Part shown: positions 5,468 to 8,135 of the stretch, one piece after another
Layout: every line of letters begins with the position of its first letter
Position numbering within the stretch: position 1 is the first letter of the stretch
Source of the DNA: RHKX01 sp035759925
GTDB lineage: Bacteria; Actinomycetota; Thermoleophilia; Solirubrobacterales; 70-9
Reading direction: 5' to 3'
DNA: 8,135 bases
NCBI GenBank assembly: GCA_035759925.1
Contig: DASTTY010000056.1
Location: 1 to 8,135, forward strand
The notes under the pieces: model-generated
What the model was told of the DNA's origin: nothing
Database searches by the model: none
Seen by the model: only the letters and a program-made list of their open reading frames with translations
Program-made: the position numbers and the translations under genes

Positions 5468-6542
5468 GCGCGAAGAACAAGAAGGTCCCGAAGAGGATCA
5501 GGTGGACGCCGCCCTGCAGCAGGGTGGCGCGCCCGGGCAGAATCGTCAACGCGCTGACGATCGCGGTGATGACGAGGAGGGCGATCTGGAGCGAGTCGAG
5601 GCCGAGGACGAGCGGCCCCTCGAGCCAGATCGACGCGACCGCGATCGTCGGGATCGTCAGCCCGATGCTGGCCATCGCCGAGCCGAGCCCGAGGTTGAAG
5701 CTGATCTGCATCCGGTTGCGGCGGGCATTGCGGGCGGCGGCGAGGGTCTCGGGGCTGAGCACGAGGAGGGCGATGAGGACGCCGACCGCCGACTGCGGCG
5801 CCCCGATCGCGCTGACGACGTCCTCGATCGCCGGCGATTCGACCTTCGCCAGCCCGACCACCGCGACCAGTGCCGCGAGGAGCAGGATCAGGCTCCGAAG
5901 GGCCTCGGAACGGTTGGGCCCGCCGGTTCGATCGTCCTGTTCGAGCTCCTCGCCCGGGACGAAGTGCTCGCGGTGGCGAACGGTCTGCACGAACACGAAC
6001 AGCAGGTAGAGGGCGAGCGAGGCGATCGCCGCGAAGACGAGCTGGCTGGTCGTGAACTCCGGTCCCGGTGCGCTGGTCGTGAACTGCGGCAGGACCAGAC
6101 AAAGGGTTGCCAGCGTGATCACCGTCGCCAGCGCCGCCGCCGTGCCTTCGGCGTTGAACTCGGCGAAATGCCGCCGCAGCGCTCCGATCAGCAGCGACAG
6201 GCCGATGATCCCGTTGCAGGTGATCATCACCGCGGCGAACACGGTGTCGCGTGCGAGCGCCTCGGTGTCGGCATCCCCCGAGACCATCAGCGTCACGATC
6301 AGGCCGACCTCGATCACGGTCACGGCGACGGCGAGAACGAGCGCGCCGAACGGCTCGCCGACCCGCTGGGCGACGACCTCCGCATGGTGGACCGCGGCGA
6401 GCACCGCGGCGACGAGGAAGGCCGCGGCGATCGCGAGCACCAGGGCGGGAGGCTTGCCCGTCCAGGTCACCGCGAGAACGATCAGGGATAGCACCGGGAC
6501 GGCAAGGCCCCAGTCCACCCGCTCGTTCAGCCGGTCGATCAT
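5457..6542 (-). CDS. chaA: Calcium/cation:proton antiporter, ChaA type (CaCA superfamily)
   Basis: A 361-residue membrane protein of nearly the same length as E. coli ChaA (366). It has about eleven hydrophobic segments and the two inverted repeats of cation/Ca2+ exchangers. The first carries the conserved acidic residue Glu78 in LAVAVTVIEVGLIVTLM (70-86), followed by ARDTVFAAVMITCNGIIGLSLL (97-118). The second carries Glu265 in LVLSPETLAAARNARRNRMQ (260-279), then NLGLGSAMASIGLTIP (283-298). The two Glu are the expected ion-binding residues. A charged loop near residues 189-215 separates the halves. The likely role is expulsion of Ca2+, and possibly Na+ or K+, in exchange for protons across the cytoplasmic membrane. 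The start ATG 6542 lies 24 bases after the gltD stop, with only a poor ribosome binding site, suggesting co-transcription with gltBD. Confidence 0.93.
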   Translation of the reverse strand: MIDRLNERVDWGLAVPVLSLIVLAVTWTGKPPALVLAIAAAFLVAAVLAAVHHAEVVAQRVGEPFGALVLAVAVTVIEVGLIVTLMVSGDADTEALARDTVFAAVMITCNGIIGLSLLIGALRRHFAEFNAEGTAAALATVITLATLCLVLPQFTTSAPGPEFTTSQLVFAAIASLALYLLFVFVQTVRHREHFVPGEELEQDDRTGGPNRSEALRSLILLLAALVAVVGLAKVESPAIEDVVSAIGAPQSAVGVLIALLVLSPETLAAARNARRNRMQISFNLGLGSAMASIGLTIPTIAVASIWLEGPLVLGLDSLQIALLVITAIVSALTILPGRATLLQGGVHLILFGTFLFFALSP

Positions 6543-6566
6543 GCCGTCCCGAGGTCGCCGCGGCGC

Positions 6567-7985
6567 CTAGCGAAGCGCCGCTTCGACGACGCGGGCGCAG
6601 CGGCGCCCTTCGGCGATCGCCGTGACGATCAGCGACGCGCCGACGCGGGCGTCACCGGCCGCGTAGACGCGGTCCACCGACGTCTTGAACGTGCCGGCTT
6701 TGACGTTGCCGCGGCCGTCGTAGCCGACGCCGAGGTCGTCGAGCAGACCTTCGTGCTCGGGGCCGGTGAACCCGACCGCGATCAGGACCAGGTCGGCCTC
6801 GATCGCGAACTCGCTGCCGGGGACGCCGACCAGCGTGCTCGACGACTCGCCGGTCACCTCGCGGGCGATCACCCGTGCGACCCGGCCGGCCTCGCCCTCC
6901 ATGCCGAGGACCTGGCGACCGAAGCGGCGCTCGCCGCCCTCCTCGAGGGCGTAGGTGGTGACGAGGCGGCGCGGCTGGACCGGCCATGGCGTGTTCGGGT
7001 AGCGGCCGCTGCTCGGCACCTCCGGATAGACGTCGAGGAGGAGCACGTCCTCGGCTTGCTCACGGAGCGCGTTCGAGACGCAGTCCATCCCGGTGTCGCC
7101 GCCGCCGATCACGACGACGCGCTTGCCGGCGGCGCTGATCTCGCGCTCGGCTCGACGGGCGGGCCGGCCCTGGGAGGCTGCGACCCAGCGGTTGCGGCCG
7201 TACAGGTACTCCATCGCGAAGTGGATGCCGTCGAGGCCGCGGCCGGGCACGTCGAGGTCGCGCTCGACACGCGAGCCCGGGGCGAGGATGACCGCGTCGT
7301 GACCGGCGTGGAGGCGCTCGACGCTGATGTCACGGCCGACCTCGACGTTGCAGACGAACTCGACGCCCTCCTCCTCGAGGACCGAGATCCGCCGGTCGAT
7401 GATCCACTTCTCGAGCTTCGCGTCGGGCACCCCGAAGCGCAGGAACCCACCCGGCGCCTCGTCGCGCTCGTAGACGGTGACCCGGTGACCGACCTTGTTG
7501 AGCTCGGCCGCGGCCGCCATCCCGGCCGGCCCCGAACCGACGACGGCGACGTGCCGGCCGGTTCGCGTCTCGGGCGGCTCGGGCACGACCCACCCCTGCT
7601 CGAAGGCATGGTTGATCGTCCAGTACTCGATCTGTTTGATCATCACCGGGTCGTCGTCGATGTCGAGCACGCAGGCCGACTCGCACGGCGCCGGACAGAT
7701 CAACCCGGTGAACTCGGGGAAGTTGTTGGTCGCGTGGAGCTGGTCGATCGCCCCCTTCCAGTCCCCGACGCGGGCGAGGTCGTTCCAGTCGGGGATCAGG
7801 TTGCCGAGCGGACAGGCGTTGTTGCAGAACGGCACGCCGCAGTCCATGCAGCGCGAGGCCTGATGACGAAGCTCGTCCTCGGGCAGCGTCCCGTAGATCT
7901 CCGCGTAGTCGCGGACGCGCTCCTGCGGCGGCCGCTCCGGCGCGGGCGCGCGGTGCACTTCAAGGAATCCTCGCGGGTTCGCCAT
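6567..7985 (-). CDS. gltD: Glutamate synthase (NADPH) small subunit
   Basis: A 472-residue iron-sulfur flavoprotein of normal length. It passes electrons from NADPH to the large subunit, which makes two glutamates from glutamine and 2-oxoglutarate. The N-terminal domain carries two cysteine clusters for 4Fe-4S centres: Cys46, 49, 54, 58 (CMDCGVPFCNNACP) and Cys97, 101, 105 (CPAPCESAC). The FAD-binding loop is VVGSGPAGMA (148-157) and the NADPH-binding loop VIGGGDTGMDC (292-302). GRYPNTPWP (327-335) and the C-terminal FAD contact YAAGDARVGASL (441-452) are also as expected for GltD. I place the start at ATG 7985; a TTG one codon upstream is less likely. No strong ribosome binding site is seen, but the gltB stop is only 14 bases away, fitting translational coupling. 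The adjoining gltB remnant separates it from free-standing GltD-like oxidoreductases such as dihydropyrimidine dehydrogenase subunits. Confidence 0.97.
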   Translation of the reverse strand: MANPRGFLEVHRAPAPERPPQERVRDYAEIYGTLPEDELRHQASRCMDCGVPFCNNACPLGNLIPDWNDLARVGDWKGAIDQLHATNNFPEFTGLICPAPCESACVLDIDDDPVMIKQIEYWTINHAFEQGWVVPEPPETRTGRHVAVVGSGPAGMAAAAELNKVGHRVTVYERDEAPGGFLRFGVPDAKLEKWIIDRRISVLEEEGVEFVCNVEVGRDISVERLHAGHDAVILAPGSRVERDLDVPGRGLDGIHFAMEYLYGRNRWVAASQGRPARRAEREISAAGKRVVVIGGGDTGMDCVSNALREQAEDVLLLDVYPEVPSSGRYPNTPWPVQPRRLVTTYALEEGGERRFGRQVLGMEGEAGRVARVIAREVTGESSSTLVGVPGSEFAIEADLVLIAVGFTGPEHEGLLDDLGVGYDGRGNVKAGTFKTSVDRVYAAGDARVGASLIVTAIAEGRRCARVVEAALR

Positions 7986-7999
7986 CAACAGCCCAAGCT

Positions 8000-8135
8000 C
8001 TACGCGAGGTTGACCGTGCGGCCCTTGGCCGGCGGGACGGTGTGGGCGAGGGCGGCGCGGAAGCCGGGCGGGATGACGACGACGAACTCGCTCGCCGCCT
8101 CGTCCCAGCGATCGAGGAGCCCGGCGGCGACCGCC
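8000..8135 (-). CDS. gltB: Glutamate synthase large subunit, C-terminal end
   Basis: The last 44 codons of a minus-strand gene that enters from the right edge and stops at TAG (8000-8002). The visible tail reads GLLDRWDEAASEFVVVIPPG and then ends in PPAKGRTVNLA. The pattern 'LLxxWxxxxxxFxxVxPxxF' is the usual C-terminal tail of the glutamate synthase alpha subunit beyond its beta-helix domain. With a gltD only 14 bases downstream, the assignment is strong even though the glutaminase and FMN domains are outside the window. The tail alone would not be enough to name it. Confidence 0.78.
   Translation of the reverse strand, partial: AVAAGLLDRWDEAASEFVVVIPPGFRAALAHTVPPAKGRTVNLA

Noticed and set aside
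5502..6491. 329-codon plus-strand frame opposite the antiporter gene
   Set aside because: It is a repetitive Arg/Asp/Glu/Gly-rich product, exactly complementary to well-conserved transporter coding sequence: an antisense artefact of high GC.

Overview
The window is about 8.1 kb of high-GC DNA. Its GC-ending codons, frequent GTG starts and dense, often overlapping genes suggest an actinobacterium. The style of the two secreted hypothetical proteins and of the gltBD pair makes me lean towards Thermoleophilia (Solirubrobacterales-like), but this lineage call is inference. I see no rRNA, tRNA, CRISPR array, insertion sequence or prophage gene.

Layout, left to right. (1) Positions 1-148, minus: the N-terminus of a histidine phosphatase (RHGE motif), cut by the window edge. 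(2) 333-1436, plus: a secreted two-part hypothetical protein, lower in GC than its neighbours and divergent from the phosphatase. (3) 3964 to 1402, minus: three closely spaced genes, namely a secreted conserved hypothetical protein, an aldo/keto reductase and a six-helix membrane protein. The last of these overlaps the secreted gene of region 2 tail to tail. (4) 4079-5467, plus: an aldehyde dehydrogenase resembling the 2-oxoglutarate semialdehyde dehydrogenase branch, divergent from region 3 across a 114-bp gap. (5) 8135 to 5457, minus: the end of gltB, then gltD, then a ChaA-type calcium/cation:proton antiporter, with gaps of 14 and 24 bp. The antiporter overlaps the aldehyde dehydrogenase tail to tail by 11 bp.

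Working together: gltBD encodes glutamate synthase (ammonia assimilation through glutamine and 2-oxoglutarate), and the antiporter looks co-transcribed with it. The aldehyde dehydrogenase could feed 2-oxoglutarate from sugar-acid breakdown, but no other gene of such a pathway is visible. The aldo/keto reductase cluster has no obvious shared pathway.

Most of the window is ordinary core metabolism. I found no convincing undescribed system. The best second-look items are the strong excess of the palindrome CGATCG, a perfect hairpin just past the end of the three-gene minus cluster, the antiporter in the glutamate synthase operon, and the two secreted proteins of unknown function.
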